A DNA stretch of 64,000 nucleotides from Kosakonia sp. H02 (GCA_030704225.1 CP131915.1:868001-932000); one strand, 5' to 3'. Shown: positions 16,042-25,092, counted from the first letter of the stretch. Notes: generated by a model from the letters alone, not told the origin. A program made the numbers and translations.

Positions 16042-17730
16042 TTATGCGACTTTCGCCACCACTTCCGTTTCCGGACGTTTCAGCACAGCATACAGCAGCC
16101 CCGCCAGCAGCGTACCGGCCACGATAGCCAGCAGATAACCCAGCACCGGCGTGATTGCGCCCGGGATCAGCAGCACGAACAGACCACCGTGCGGTGCCAT
16201 CAGTTTCGCGCCGACTGCCATCGAAATCGCACCGGTCAGTGCGCCACCGGCGATACAGCACGGCAGAACACGCATCGGATCGCGCGCCGCAAACGGGATT
16301 GCGCCTTCAGAGATAAAGCACAGCCCCAGTACCAGCGCCGCTTTACCGCCTTCACGCTGGCCCTTGTCGAACTTGTTGCGTGCAACAATCGTCGCGAGGC
16401 CCATCGCCAGCGGTGGCACCATACCGGCCGCCATAATGGCCGCCATCGGCGCGTAAGTTTGCGTACTCAGCAGACCGACACCGAACGCGTAAGCCGCTTT
16501 GTTCACCGGACCACCCATATCGGTACACATCATTCCACCGAGGATTGCGCCCAGCAGAACCGCGTTAGCAGTACCCATGGTTTGCAGCCAGGAGGTCAGA
16601 CCCGCGAGGATCTTCGATACCGGCGTACCAATCAGGTAGATCATCGCCAGACCGACGATCAGGCTGGACACCAGGGGAATGATCAGGATCGGTTTCAGCG
16701 CTTCCATACTCGGCGGCAGCTTCAGACCTTTGCTGATCCCTTTCGCGATATAACCGGCGAGGAAACCGGCAATAATCCCGCCGATAAAGCCAGATCCGGT
16801 GCTCACAGCGAGCATACCGCCGATAAGACCTGGCGTCAGACCCGGACGGTCAGCAATGGAGAAGGCAATAAAGCCCGCCAGCACCGGCACCATCAGCGCA
16901 AAGGCTGAACCGCCACCAATTTGCATCAGCGCCGCCGCCAGCGTGCCCTCTTCTTTAAAGGCAGTGATACCAAAGGCAAATGACAGGGCGATCAGCAGAC
17001 CACCCGCCACCACCATCGGCAGCATATAAGAAACACCGGTCAGCAGGTGACGATATGCGCCCGCGCTCTCTTTCTTCCCTTCCGTAGAATCAGACTGCGC
17101 TTTACCTGATGGCTGGTAAGGCTTCGCTTCAGCCACGGCTTTATCCAGCTCCTGCGCCGTTTTCTTCAGCGCCAGACCAGTTGTAGTGCGATACATCGGC
17201 TTGCCGGCAAATTTCGCCAGATCCACTTCGATATCCGCCGCCACCAGCACCAGATCGGCCTGCGCGACCTCTTCCGGCGTGATAGCGTTGCCAGCGCCCA
17301 CGGAGCCACGGGTTTCAACTTTCACCCACCAGCCGCGTTTTTTCGCTTCGGTTTCGATGGCTTCAGCCGCCATAAAGGTGTGCGCCACACCGGTCGGGCA
17401 GGCGGTTACCGCGACAATACGTTTCGGGCCGGTGGTCGCAGCCGCAGGTGCTACTGCCGGTGCGGTGTAAGGTGCTGCATGGTTTTTCGCTTCGCTCAGG
17501 AACAACTCCGGGTGCGCAACGGCGCGATTGATATCGCCCAGCCACACGTTTTTCCCGCTCAGTGCGCCATCGTTCGGCAACTGGCTACCCAGAACGATCG
17601 CCAGCTCCGCATCGTCAGGGTTTTCGATGAATTGCAGATTCGCTTTTTGCGCCGCCGCGCCCAGCAAGGTCTTTGCCATATAGGCGCGGGCCTGCCCGAG
17701 TTCGGCATCAATTATCAGCAGCGTTTTCAT
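16042..17730 (-). CDS. fruA: PTS fructose transporter subunit IIB'BC
   Basis: Membrane component of the fructose phosphotransferase system, delivering fructose 1-phosphate. 562 residues: a degenerate IIB' domain (about 1-90), a IIB domain with the phospho-acceptor cysteine in AVTACPTGVAHTFMAAEAI (about residues 107-205), then IIC with multiple helices (GGLLIALSFAFGI; AIPFAARDPMRVLPCC). It follows fruK by 16 bp in the fruBKA operon. The length is that of E. coli FruA. The usual fructose operon layout leaves no doubt about its role. Confidence 0.98.
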   Translation of the reverse strand: MKTLLIIDAELGQARAYMAKTLLGAAAQKANLQFIENPDDAELAIVLGSQLPNDGALSGKNVWLGDINRAVAHPELFLSEAKNHAAPYTAPAVAPAAATTGPKRIVAVTACPTGVAHTFMAAEAIETEAKKRGWWVKVETRGSVGAGNAITPEEVAQADLVLVAADIEVDLAKFAGKPMYRTTTGLALKKTAQELDKAVAEAKPYQPSGKAQSDSTEGKKESAGAYRHLLTGVSYMLPMVVAGGLLIALSFAFGITAFKEEGTLAAALMQIGGGSAFALMVPVLAGFIAFSIADRPGLTPGLIGGMLAVSTGSGFIGGIIAGFLAGYIAKGISKGLKLPPSMEALKPILIIPLVSSLIVGLAMIYLIGTPVSKILAGLTSWLQTMGTANAVLLGAILGGMMCTDMGGPVNKAAYAFGVGLLSTQTYAPMAAIMAAGMVPPLAMGLATIVARNKFDKGQREGGKAALVLGLCFISEGAIPFAARDPMRVLPCCIAGGALTGAISMAVGAKLMAPHGGLFVLLIPGAITPVLGYLLAIVAGTLLAGLLYAVLKRPETEVVAKVA

Positions 17731-17746
17731 TATGCCTCTCCTGCTG

Positions 17747-18685
17747 TTAGTTAAAGGGTTTTAAGTCAACGCGCGCCATCATCGCGGCTAACTGGGTACG
17801 GTCGGTAATCCCTACGTTACTTTGACTAACTGCCAGTGCAGCAACAGCGGTAGCCAGGCGTAATGTATGTTCACTGGACTCACGCATCAGCAGGCCATAA
17901 ATCAGGCCGCCAACCATTGAATCCCCTGCGCCAACGGTGCTTACCACTTCCATTGACGGCGGTTTGGCGATCCATTCACCCGAAGCGTTAACCCACAGCG
18001 CCCCTTCTGCGCCCAGCGAAATTACCACGTGGGCAATCCCCTGCTCGCGAAGCGCGTGAGCGGCTTCAATAACGTCCTTCAATTCAGGTAATTTGCGACC
18101 CGCCCAGATTTCCAGCTCGCGACGGTTCGGTTTCACCAGCCACGGCGCGGCTTTCAGACCCGCTACCAGCGCATCACGGCTGCTGTCGAAAATAATGCAC
18201 GGACACTGGCTGCGCAGGCGCGTCATCCAGTCGGTGAAGGCTTCCGGGCTGACGCCAGACGGCAGGCTGCCGCTGACGCAGACCATATCGAACTGACCAA
18301 GCCAGGTCAGGGAGTCATTAACAAAACGTTCCCAGTCGGCAGGGGTGACTTCGAAGCCGGAGAAGTTAAAGTCGGTCACTTCGCCATCTTTTTCGGTCAG
18401 CTTAACGTTGATGCGGGTACGCCCCTGCACCACCTGAAAGCGATTGGCAATCCCCAGCTCGCTGAATAATTGCTGAAAACCATCCTGGTTATCTTTACCG
18501 AGGAAACCGCCGACGGTGACATCAATGCCGAGATCTTTCAGCACCTTCGCAACGTTGATGCCTTTGCCCGCTGCATGCAGGCCAGTAGTTCGAACGAGGT
18601 TAACTTCACCGCGTTCAACTTCAGGGGTAAAACCGACCAGATCGTAGGCTGGGTTTAACGTAATCGTTGCAACACGTCTGCTCAT
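17747..18685 (-). CDS. fruK: 1-phosphofructokinase
   Basis: PfkB-family sugar kinase converting fructose 1-phosphate to fructose 1,6-bisphosphate. The 312 residues show the PfkB signatures: the N-terminal GGNG-like region here as HAAGKGINVAKVLKDLG, and the C-terminal DSMVGGLIYG motif (STVGAGDSMVGG) carrying the catalytic aspartate. It abuts fruB with no gap (fruB stop at 18686) and precedes fruA by 16 bp. Confidence 0.98.
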   Translation of the reverse strand: MSRRVATITLNPAYDLVGFTPEVERGEVNLVRTTGLHAAGKGINVAKVLKDLGIDVTVGGFLGKDNQDGFQQLFSELGIANRFQVVQGRTRINVKLTEKDGEVTDFNFSGFEVTPADWERFVNDSLTWLGQFDMVCVSGSLPSGVSPEAFTDWMTRLRSQCPCIIFDSSRDALVAGLKAAPWLVKPNRRELEIWAGRKLPELKDVIEAAHALREQGIAHVVISLGAEGALWVNASGEWIAKPPSMEVVSTVGAGDSMVGGLIYGLLMRESSEHTLRLATAVAALAVSQSNVGITDRTQLAAMMARVDLKPFN

Positions 18686-19816
18686 TTATACACCCTCTCC
18701 GAGGCCGGCAGCGATGGCATCGCCAATCGCTTTCAGCGCTTGTTCAGCATCATCACCTTGCGCAGTGAAACGCAGGTGGTGTCCTTTTTTAACGCCCAGC
18801 GCAACCACTTTCATCAGGCTACGGCCGTTGGCCGGTTTACCGGAACCGTCAAGGTTAGTGACGGTGATTTCGCTATTGAATTGTTTAATGGTGTTAACCA
18901 GCATGGTGCCCGGGCGGGCATGCAGACCGTGTTCGTTGCGCACAACAAACTCCGCACTCAGCAGATCGTCAGCCACGGCATCGTCGCTGGTCAGCAGCGC
19001 CAGCAGGGTGGCGGCGTCGGCATTCAGCAGGCGGTCAGCTTTGTTGCTGAGCAGCAAATCGCTCAGGCGTTTCAGCACCGCGACGGGTTGTTCGTCGGCC
19101 ATCGATACGCTCACCAGCAGCGCGGCAGTTTCACCCTCAACATCAAATGGCGTTGCGGCGCGGCTTACGGCGACGGCGCTCAGCAGGTTGCCTTCAGCAC
19201 TGTCGTTCAGCCAGATGCCCTGGCCGAGATTCAGCGGTTGTTCGTTAATCGTGCGGGTAACGTACGCGGTATCCACTGCGCCCGCTTCTTTCAGACGCGC
19301 GGCGTTCAACGCCTGCAAGGTCACCAGCGAGTTTGCATTGACATTGAGAGACAACGTTTCGTTGTCCAGCTTCAGTGCGGCGCTCTGTTTTTCGCCCATC
19401 AGCAGGGCGCGCAGATCGTCTGCGCTGGTGGCAGATTGCAGTTGCGCGGCCACGGAATCATCGCTCAGCACATGCGTCAGCTGACGCAGCAGGCCGAGGT
19501 GCTCATCAGAGCTGGCGGCAATACCGATCGCGACATACGCCACCTGCCCTTCGCTCCACAGGATGCCCTGCGGGAACTGGAACACTTTAACGCCGGTTTT
19601 CAGCACCTGATCGCGCGTGTCGGTGGTGCCGTGCGGAATGGCAATGCCATTGCCGAGATAAGTTGAGGTCTGCTGCTCACGGGCGAGCATGCCGTTGACG
19701 TAGCCGTCAGCAACGTTACCGGCGTCTGCCAGTGCCGCTGCAATCTGGCGAATGGCCTCTTCTTTATTTGCGGCCTGCTGGCCGGGATGGATGTCCTGAA
19801 CTGATAACTGGAACAT
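18686..19816 (-). CDS. fruB: Fructose-specific PTS diphosphoryl transfer protein (IIA-M-FPr)
   Basis: Multidomain phosphocarrier that takes phosphate from enzyme I and passes it to FruA. It has an N-terminal IIA domain (phospho-histidine in GIAIPHGTTDTRDQV), a middle domain, and a C-terminal HPr-like FPr domain (VVRNEHGLHARPGTMLV, active His in LHARP). I start at ATG 19816 (MFQLSVQDIHPG), which gives 376 residues as in E. coli. The open frame continues to 19918 but runs through the Cra operator region and is not expected to be translated. Confidence 0.97.
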   Translation of the reverse strand: MFQLSVQDIHPGQQAANKEEAIRQIAAALADAGNVADGYVNGMLAREQQTSTYLGNGIAIPHGTTDTRDQVLKTGVKVFQFPQGILWSEGQVAYVAIGIAASSDEHLGLLRQLTHVLSDDSVAAQLQSATSADDLRALLMGEKQSAALKLDNETLSLNVNANSLVTLQALNAARLKEAGAVDTAYVTRTINEQPLNLGQGIWLNDSAEGNLLSAVAVSRAATPFDVEGETAALLVSVSMADEQPVAVLKRLSDLLLSNKADRLLNADAATLLALLTSDDAVADDLLSAEFVVRNEHGLHARPGTMLVNTIKQFNSEITVTNLDGSGKPANGRSLMKVVALGVKKGHHLRFTAQGDDAEQALKAIGDAIAAGLGEGV

Positions 19817-19830
19817 GTGAATCCTCTCTC

Positions 19831-19852
19831 GCTGAAATTGAATCGTTTCAGC
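19831..19852 (-). promoter_or_regulatory. Cra (FruR) operator O1 upstream of fruB
   Basis: GCTGAAA and TTTCAGC arms, with internal TTGAATCGTTTCAGC resembling the Cra consensus. It is 15 bp upstream of the fruB start codon, where binding would block transcription until fructose 1-phosphate is present. Confidence 0.8.
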
Positions 19853-19903
19853 TAACTTGAGAAATGAAACGTCACCGCTGGTTTTCAGAGATGGTGCGAT
19901 GAC

Positions 19904-19919
19904 GCTGAAACGTTTCAAG
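19904..19919 (-). promoter_or_regulatory. Cra (FruR) operator O2 upstream of fruB
   Basis: GCTGAAACGTTTCAAG has the perfect palindromic Cra core TGAAACGTTTCA. The two operators about 70 bp apart reproduce the arrangement at E. coli fruB. Confidence 0.85.
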
Positions 19920-20079
19920 AAGTCTTCACCTTTTTTGTTCAGCGATCAAGAATTCTCTCTAATGGCGTTTCAGATTTTTGAGGTACTGCACATTTCACAA
20001 GCGCTTAGGGCAAATTTGCTGACGCGATTATTGCCGTCAGCAAATTGTTGTTCAGCAGCGTCAGCTTAATAAGAAGAGG

Positions 20080-20334
20080 TTAAGGCGCGGTCTGGTGTTC
20101 GAGGTCGAGCAGGTAAACCATCGCCTGCCCGCGGTTTGCGCCACACATATCAGCACTCGGTTGTAAACCGGCGCAGACTTTCGGGCGCAAGGGAGAACCA
20201 AAGAGTTTGCAGCGCTGCCGGGCGTCAAGCTGTACGCAGGGCGTGTTGGCCGGTTTACCGTTGGGCATGCCGGGGATCGGGCTGGAAATGGACGGGGCGG
20301 TACAGCAGGCTCCGCAGTCCGGGCGGCATTGCAT
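20080..20334 (-). CDS. yeiW: Cysteine-cluster protein YeiW (UPF0153 family)
   Basis: Small 84-residue protein with a metal-binding cysteine pattern. It starts MQCRPDCGACCTAPS and has further cysteines at ANTPCVQL, RQRCKLFG, PKVCAGL and ADMCGAN. The family (YkgJ-like/UPF0153) is thought to bind zinc or iron but has no settled function. The length equals E. coli YeiW. In K-12, setB lies between fruB and yeiW; here it is absent. A longer open frame on the same strand (20061-20384) is out of frame with this conserved protein and was rejected. Confidence 0.9.
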   Translation of the reverse strand: MQCRPDCGACCTAPSISSPIPGMPNGKPANTPCVQLDARQRCKLFGSPLRPKVCAGLQPSADMCGANRGQAMVYLLDLEHQTAP

Positions 20335-20499
20335 AGTGGCTCTCTTCGTTGCATATCGCGCTGGATTAGCGCGTTTCGGTGCACGCTATCATCTTTTACC
20401 CGACAAACGCAAAACGCATCAATTCCACTTGCCTGAAAAGGCCCTCGCGAGTAGTTTGTCGCGATATTTTCGTCATTTTCAATTTACAGGATCCTTGCA

Positions 20500-21072
20500 A
20501 TGCCAAGAGCGAACGAAATTAAGAAAGGTATGGTGCTGAATTACAACGGCAAACTGCTGATTGTGAAAGATATTGATATTCAGTCACCGAGCGCCCGCGG
20601 CGCAGCAACGCTCTATAAAATGCGTTTTGCCGATGTCCGTACCGGACTGAAAGTAGAAGAGCGTTTTAAAGGCGACGATATCGTTGATACGGTCTCCCTG
20701 AACCGCCGTTTTGTTGACTTCTCTTATGTGGATGGCAACGAATACGTGTTTATGGATAAAGAAGATTACACGCCGTACACCTTCACGAAAGATCAGATTG
20801 AAGAAGAGTTGCAGTTTATTCCCGAAGGCGGCATGCCGGATATGCAGGTTCTGCTGTGGGATGGTCAACTTCTGGCGCTGGAACTGCCGCAGACTGTGGA
20901 TCTGGAAATTGTCGAAACGGCGCCGGGGATTAAAGGTGCATCTGCCAGTTCGCGTACCAAACCAGCAACGTTGAATACCGGCCTGGTGGTACAAGTGCCC
21001 GAATACCTGACCACGGGTGAGAAGATCCGTGTTCATATTGAAGAGCGCCGCTATATGGGCCGCGCGGATTGA
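20500..21072 (+). CDS. efpL: Elongation factor P-like protein EfpL (YeiP)
   Basis: EF-P paralogue, 190 residues, three beta-barrel domains, helping ribosomes past polyproline and other stalling sequences. The domain I loop reads QSPSARGAATLYKMRF, so the tip residue (position 33) is arginine where EF-P has the modifiable lysine. The KOW-like N-terminus (NEIKKGMVLNYNGKLLIVKDID) and C-terminal PEYLTTGEKIRVHIEERRYMGRAD are intact. A terminator follows 4-5 bp after the stop. Identity is secure from near-complete agreement with E. coli YeiP. Confidence 0.97.
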   Translation: MPRANEIKKGMVLNYNGKLLIVKDIDIQSPSARGAATLYKMRFADVRTGLKVEERFKGDDIVDTVSLNRRFVDFSYVDGNEYVFMDKEDYTPYTFTKDQIEEELQFIPEGGMPDMQVLLWDGQLLALELPQTVDLEIVETAPGIKGASASSRTKPATLNTGLVVQVPEYLTTGEKIRVHIEERRYMGRAD

Positions 21073-21076
21073 TAAG

Positions 21077-21104
21077 AAAAGCCTCCGAATGGAGGCTTTT
21101 TTTT
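21077..21104. terminator. Terminator between efpL and uxuA
   Basis: GCCTCC-GAAT-GGAGGC hairpin flanked by AAAA and eight T. Strong for efpL on the plus strand and weaker for uxuA on the minus strand. Confidence 0.85.
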
Positions 21105-21136
21105 CGCCCAATGGCGGGCTTCTTGCGGGGCAGTGA

Positions 21137-22327
21137 TTACAGCAGGTCGCGGAACAGGGTTTTCTTCAGCGCCAGTTCCACACCGCGCACTTCGGCCATC
21201 CCTTTCAGGCGGCCAATCGCCGAATATCCCGGGTTCGTTTTCTTACGCAGATCGTCGAGCATCTGATGACCGTGATCCGGACGGAACGGGATCGGGCGCA
21301 GATCGCCTGCTTTCTTGCGGCGCTGCTCTTCGGTCAGGATCGCCGCAACCACAGAAACCATATCGACATCGCCGTGCAGATGCGCAGCTTCATGGAAGGT
21401 CTTCGGGTTCTCTTCACGGCAGGTTGAACGCAGGTGCGTAAAGTGAATGCGATCGCCGAAGGTCTCAATCATGCGCACCAGATCGTTATCTGCACGCACG
21501 CCATAAGAGCCGGTACACATGGTGAAACCGTTATTGATACTGTCCACCGCCTCTTTCAGCCATTGCATATCTTCAATGGTGGAAACAATACGCGGCAGGC
21601 CGAGGATCGGGCGCGGCGGATCGTCCGGGTGAACCGCCAGACGCACGCCCACTTCTTGCGCCACCGGCACAATGGCGCGCAGGAAATATGCCATATTTTC
21701 GCGCAGTTGCGCTTTGTCGATAGCGTCATATTCCGCCAGACGCCCGCGGAACTGATCCAGCGTGTAACCCTCTTCCGCTCCCGGCAGACCCGCGATGATA
21801 TTGCGCGTCAGCTTTTCCACTTCCGCGTCGCTCATGGCATTGAAATACGCCTGCGCCTGACGCTGCTCTTCGTCGCTGTAGTCCGCTTCAGCACCTTTGC
21901 GCTTGAGAATATGCAGCTCGAAGGCCGCAAAAGCGATGTGATCAAAACGCAGCGCTCTGGAGCCGTCCGGCAGTTGATATTCCAGGTCGGTGCGCGTCCA
22001 GTCGAGGATCGGCATAAAGTTGTAGCAGACGGTGTCGATGCCGCAGGCCGCAAGGTTACGAATGCTCTGCTGGTAGTTGGCAATCCAGGTTTCATACTGC
22101 CCGGTGTGGGTTTTGATCTCTTCATGAACCGGGATGCTTTCCACCACCGACCAGCTAAGCCCTTTGTCCGCCAGCAACGCCTGGCGAGCTTTGATCTCTT
22201 CAACCGGCCAAACCTGGCCGTTCGCAATGTGGTGTAGTGCGGTCACAACGCCCGTTGCGCCAGCCTGACGTACATCATCAAGAGATACCGGATCGTTCGG
22301 TCCATACCAACGCCAGGTTTGTTCCAT
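21137..22327 (-). CDS. uxuA: Mannonate dehydratase
   Basis: Converts D-mannonate to 2-keto-3-deoxygluconate in glucuronate breakdown, using a divalent metal. The 396-residue product carries family segments MEQTWRWYGPNDPVSLDDVRQAG at its start, RLAVHPDDPPRPILGLPRIVST in the core and FRPDHGHQMLDD near the end, with metal ligands expected in these His/Asp clusters. It is divergent from yeiQ, a mannonate oxidoreductase-family gene, with 205 bp between. In K-12, uxuA sits with uxuB at a different locus, so this placement is a lineage difference. Confidence 0.96.
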   Translation of the reverse strand: MEQTWRWYGPNDPVSLDDVRQAGATGVVTALHHIANGQVWPVEEIKARQALLADKGLSWSVVESIPVHEEIKTHTGQYETWIANYQQSIRNLAACGIDTVCYNFMPILDWTRTDLEYQLPDGSRALRFDHIAFAAFELHILKRKGAEADYSDEEQRQAQAYFNAMSDAEVEKLTRNIIAGLPGAEEGYTLDQFRGRLAEYDAIDKAQLRENMAYFLRAIVPVAQEVGVRLAVHPDDPPRPILGLPRIVSTIEDMQWLKEAVDSINNGFTMCTGSYGVRADNDLVRMIETFGDRIHFTHLRSTCREENPKTFHEAAHLHGDVDMVSVVAAILTEEQRRKKAGDLRPIPFRPDHGHQMLDDLRKKTNPGYSAIGRLKGMAEVRGVELALKKTLFRDLL

Positions 22328-22345
22328 CGCCTTCCCCTTAAGAAG

Positions 22346-22357
22346 TTGTTATACCAA
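22346..22357. promoter_or_regulatory. UxuR/ExuR-like operator between uxuA and yeiQ
   Basis: TTGTTATACCAA differs by one base from the palindromic UxuR/ExuR core TTGGTATACCAA. It lies 19 bp upstream of the uxuA start. A weaker second copy with the same ATACCAA half is at 22456-22467 (CGGCATACCAAT), closer to yeiQ. Recognised by eye only. Confidence 0.5.
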
Positions 22358-22532
22358 TACAGATAATGCGTTGACGACTACCATACATGCTAATTATTGA
22401 TGGTCAAATCCTGCCACAACAATGATTGATCCAGCTCACATTCCCCGGATATTTACGGCATACCAATTCTTTTTGCTGTCATATAACTTTACACTGCATA
22501 TTGTTAATTATTGGTTAATCAGGTGTATAGAG

Positions 22533-23999
22533 ATGAAAACAATTGCCTCCGTCACGCTGCCCGCAACGGTGCAACAACCTCAGTATGATCGCACGCAGCT
22601 ACGTTCGCGAATGGTGCATTTCGGCTTTGGCGCATTTCATCGCGCACATCAGGCGTTGCTGACTGACCGGGTGCTGAACGCACAGGGCGGCAACTGGGGG
22701 ATTTGTGAAATCAGCCTGTTCAGCGGTGATGTGCTGATGTCGCAACTGCGTGAACAGCAACATCTTTATACCGTGCTGGAAAAAGGGGCGAACGGTAATC
22801 AGCCGATTATCGTGGGTGCGGTTAATGAATGCTTAAATGCAAAGCTCGATACCCTGGCGGCGATTATTGAAAAGTTTTGCGAACCGCAGGTGGCGATTGT
22901 GTCGCTCACGATCACCGAAAAAGGCTACTGCATCGATCCCGCCAGCGGCAAACTTGATCTTAGCCAGCCGCGTATCGAGCACGATCTTCAGTATCCTGAT
23001 GAACCGCACTCCGCACCGGGGATTTTGGTGGAAGCTTTGCACCGCCGCCGTGAGCGCGGGCTGCCGCCGTTTACGGTGCTCTCCTGCGATAACATCCCCG
23101 ACAATGGTCATGTAGTGAAAAACGCAGTGCTGGGCATGGCGCAAACGCGCTCACCGGAACTGGCGCAGTGGATTGAAGAACACGTCAGTTTTCCTGCGAC
23201 GATGGTGGACAGGATCGTGCCTGCGGCCACGGACGAATCCCTGGCCGAGATAAGCGACGCGCTGGGCGTCTTCGATCCGTGCGCCATAAGCTGCGAGCCC
23301 TTTATTCAATGGGTGATTGAAGACAATTTTGTCGCCGGGCGACCCGAGTGGGAAGTGGCAGGCGCACAACTGGTGCAGGACGTGCAGCCGTGGGAGCAGA
23401 TGAAATTGCGCATGCTCAACGGCAGCCACTCATTTCTGGCGTATCTCGGCTATTTGGCCGGTTTTGCGCATATTAACGACTGTATGCAGGATGACGCTTT
23501 TCGCCAGGCCGCGCGCCGCCTGATGCTCAACGAACAAGTGCCGACGCTGCGCATTACCGGGGTCGACCTCACCGCTTATGCCGATAGCCTGATTGAACGT
23601 TTCTCTAATCCGGCGCTGAAGCATCGCACCTGGCAAATCGCCATGGATGGCAGTCAGAAACTCCCGCAGCGCATGCTGGAAGGGATCCGCGTACATTTAG
23701 AACGCGAGTCCCAATGGCCGCTGCTGGCACTGGGTATTGCCGGGTGGATGCGTTATGTCAGCGGTGTTGATGATGCGGGCCAGGTGATTGATATTCGCGA
23801 TCCGCTGGCCGATAAAATCCATGCCATTGTTGAGACCAGCAGCAGCGAAGAGCGCGTGACCGCGTTGCTGACACTGACAGAAATCTTCGGCACTGACCTG
23901 CCGCGTAACCCGGCCTTTGTTGATGCCATCAACCGGGCGTGGCAAACCATTGAAACCCAGGGTGCGCACGGTGCAGTGAAAAGTGCGTTGAAAAATTAA
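22533..23999 (+). CDS. yeiQ: Mannitol dehydrogenase-family oxidoreductase YeiQ (fructuronate reductase-like)
   Basis: NAD-dependent polyol dehydrogenase-family protein of 488 residues, related to UxuB (fructuronate to mannonate). The N-terminal cofactor segment is MVHFGFGAFHRAHQALLTDRVLN. The catalytic region reads KLRMLNGSHSFLAYLGYLAG, with the family lysine and Asn/His positions, followed by HRTWQIAMDGSQKLPQRML. I start at ATG 22533 (MKTIASVTLPA), as for E. coli YeiQ; the upstream frame to 22422 includes promoter-like DNA. Pairing with divergent uxuA suggests it supplies mannonate to UxuA here, an inference. Confidence 0.92.
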   Translation: MKTIASVTLPATVQQPQYDRTQLRSRMVHFGFGAFHRAHQALLTDRVLNAQGGNWGICEISLFSGDVLMSQLREQQHLYTVLEKGANGNQPIIVGAVNECLNAKLDTLAAIIEKFCEPQVAIVSLTITEKGYCIDPASGKLDLSQPRIEHDLQYPDEPHSAPGILVEALHRRRERGLPPFTVLSCDNIPDNGHVVKNAVLGMAQTRSPELAQWIEEHVSFPATMVDRIVPAATDESLAEISDALGVFDPCAISCEPFIQWVIEDNFVAGRPEWEVAGAQLVQDVQPWEQMKLRMLNGSHSFLAYLGYLAGFAHINDCMQDDAFRQAARRLMLNEQVPTLRITGVDLTAYADSLIERFSNPALKHRTWQIAMDGSQKLPQRMLEGIRVHLERESQWPLLALGIAGWMRYVSGVDDAGQVIDIRDPLADKIHAIVETSSSEERVTALLTLTEIFGTDLPRNPAFVDAINRAWQTIETQGAHGAVKSALKN

Positions 24000-24114
24000 C
24001 AATTTCTGCGTTTAACGCGGGCGGTTAATGCAGCGCGCCGTCCGCGCCCTTCTCTTTTTCGCCATTTTTAGCCAGGATTGAGCGTTGTTTTCATTATTTG
24101 ACGCTGGAGTCCTT

Positions 24115-25092
24115 GTGACAAAAACCAACCTGATTACCGGCTTTCTCGGAAGCGGCAAAACCACCTCCATTTTGCATTTATTGGCCAATAAAGATCCGCA
24201 GGAAAAATGGGCGGTGCTGGTGAATGAATTTGGCGAAGTCGGCATAGATGGTGCGCTGCTGGCCGACAGTGGCGCATTACTCAAAGAGATCCCCGGCGGT
24301 TGCATGTGCTGTGTGAATGGGCTGCCGATGCAGGTCGGCCTGAATACGCTGTTGCGCCAGGGCAAACCGGACCGTCTGCTGATTGAGCCAACCGGGCTGG
24401 GCCATCCTAAACAAATCCTTGATATGCTCACCGCCCCGGTTTACGAGCCGTGGATCGATTTACGCGCCACGCTCTGCCTGCTCGACCCGCGTCAATTATT
24501 AGATGAGAAAACCCGCACCAATGAAAATTTTCGTGACCAACTGGCGGCGGCGGACATTATCGTCGCCAACAAACAGGATCGCGCCAGTGCGCAAAGCCAG
24601 CAGGCGCTGGAACACTGGTGGACGGAGTTCGGTGGCGATCGCCTGCAAGTGACCGCGACACAGGGTGCGATCGACGCCACGTTGCTTGATCTTCCGCGCC
24701 GTAATCTGCGCCAGCTTCCTGCAAGCGCTGCCCATGACCATGCGCACGCAGAGAAAAAAGGTCTCGCCACATTGAATTTACCGGCGCATCAACGCTGGCG
24801 TCGCAGCCTCAACAGTGGCCAGGGCCACCACGCGTGCGGCTGGATTTTTGATGCCGATACGGTTTTCGATACGGTGGGCTTGCTGGAGTGGGCGCGTCTT
24901 GCACCGGTGGAGCGGGTTAAAGGCGTAATGCGCATTCCCGAAGGGTTGCTGCGGGTGAATCGCCAGGGGCAGGATTTGCATATTGAAACACAAAATGTCG
25001 CGCCGCCAGATAGCCGCATTGAGTTGATTACCGCATCGGAGGCTGACTGGAACAGCCTCCAGTCAGCTTTGTTGAAGCTTCGTTTAGGTTAG
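24115..25092 (+). CDS. yeiR: Zinc-binding GTPase YeiR (COG0523 family)
   Basis: P-loop GTPase of the CobW/COG0523 group; E. coli YeiR binds zinc and is thought to be a metallochaperone-like factor. It has Walker A GFLGSGKTTS, the metal-binding GGCMCC motif, the Walker B/switch region RLLIEPTGLGHP, and the guanine-recognition NKQD. A histidine-rich stretch (HDHAHAEKK) and the CobW C-terminal domain follow. I use GTG 24115 as start (GGAG five bases upstream; product begins TKTNLITGF after Met), giving 325 residues near the E. coli length. The upstream frame to 24085 is poorly supported. Confidence 0.93.
   Translation: MTKTNLITGFLGSGKTTSILHLLANKDPQEKWAVLVNEFGEVGIDGALLADSGALLKEIPGGCMCCVNGLPMQVGLNTLLRQGKPDRLLIEPTGLGHPKQILDMLTAPVYEPWIDLRATLCLLDPRQLLDEKTRTNENFRDQLAAADIIVANKQDRASAQSQQALEHWWTEFGGDRLQVTATQGAIDATLLDLPRRNLRQLPASAAHDHAHAEKKGLATLNLPAHQRWRRSLNSGQGHHACGWIFDADTVFDTVGLLEWARLAPVERVKGVMRIPEGLLRVNRQGQDLHIETQNVAPPDSRIELITASEADWNSLQSALLKLRLG

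Noticed and set aside
19817..19918. Upstream extension of fruB
   Set aside because: It crosses both Cra operators; ATG 19816 gives the usual 376-residue FruB.
20061..20384. 107-codon minus-strand frame overlapping yeiW
   Set aside because: Out of frame with the conserved cysteine-rich YeiW protein at 20080-20334, which matches E. coli over its full length.
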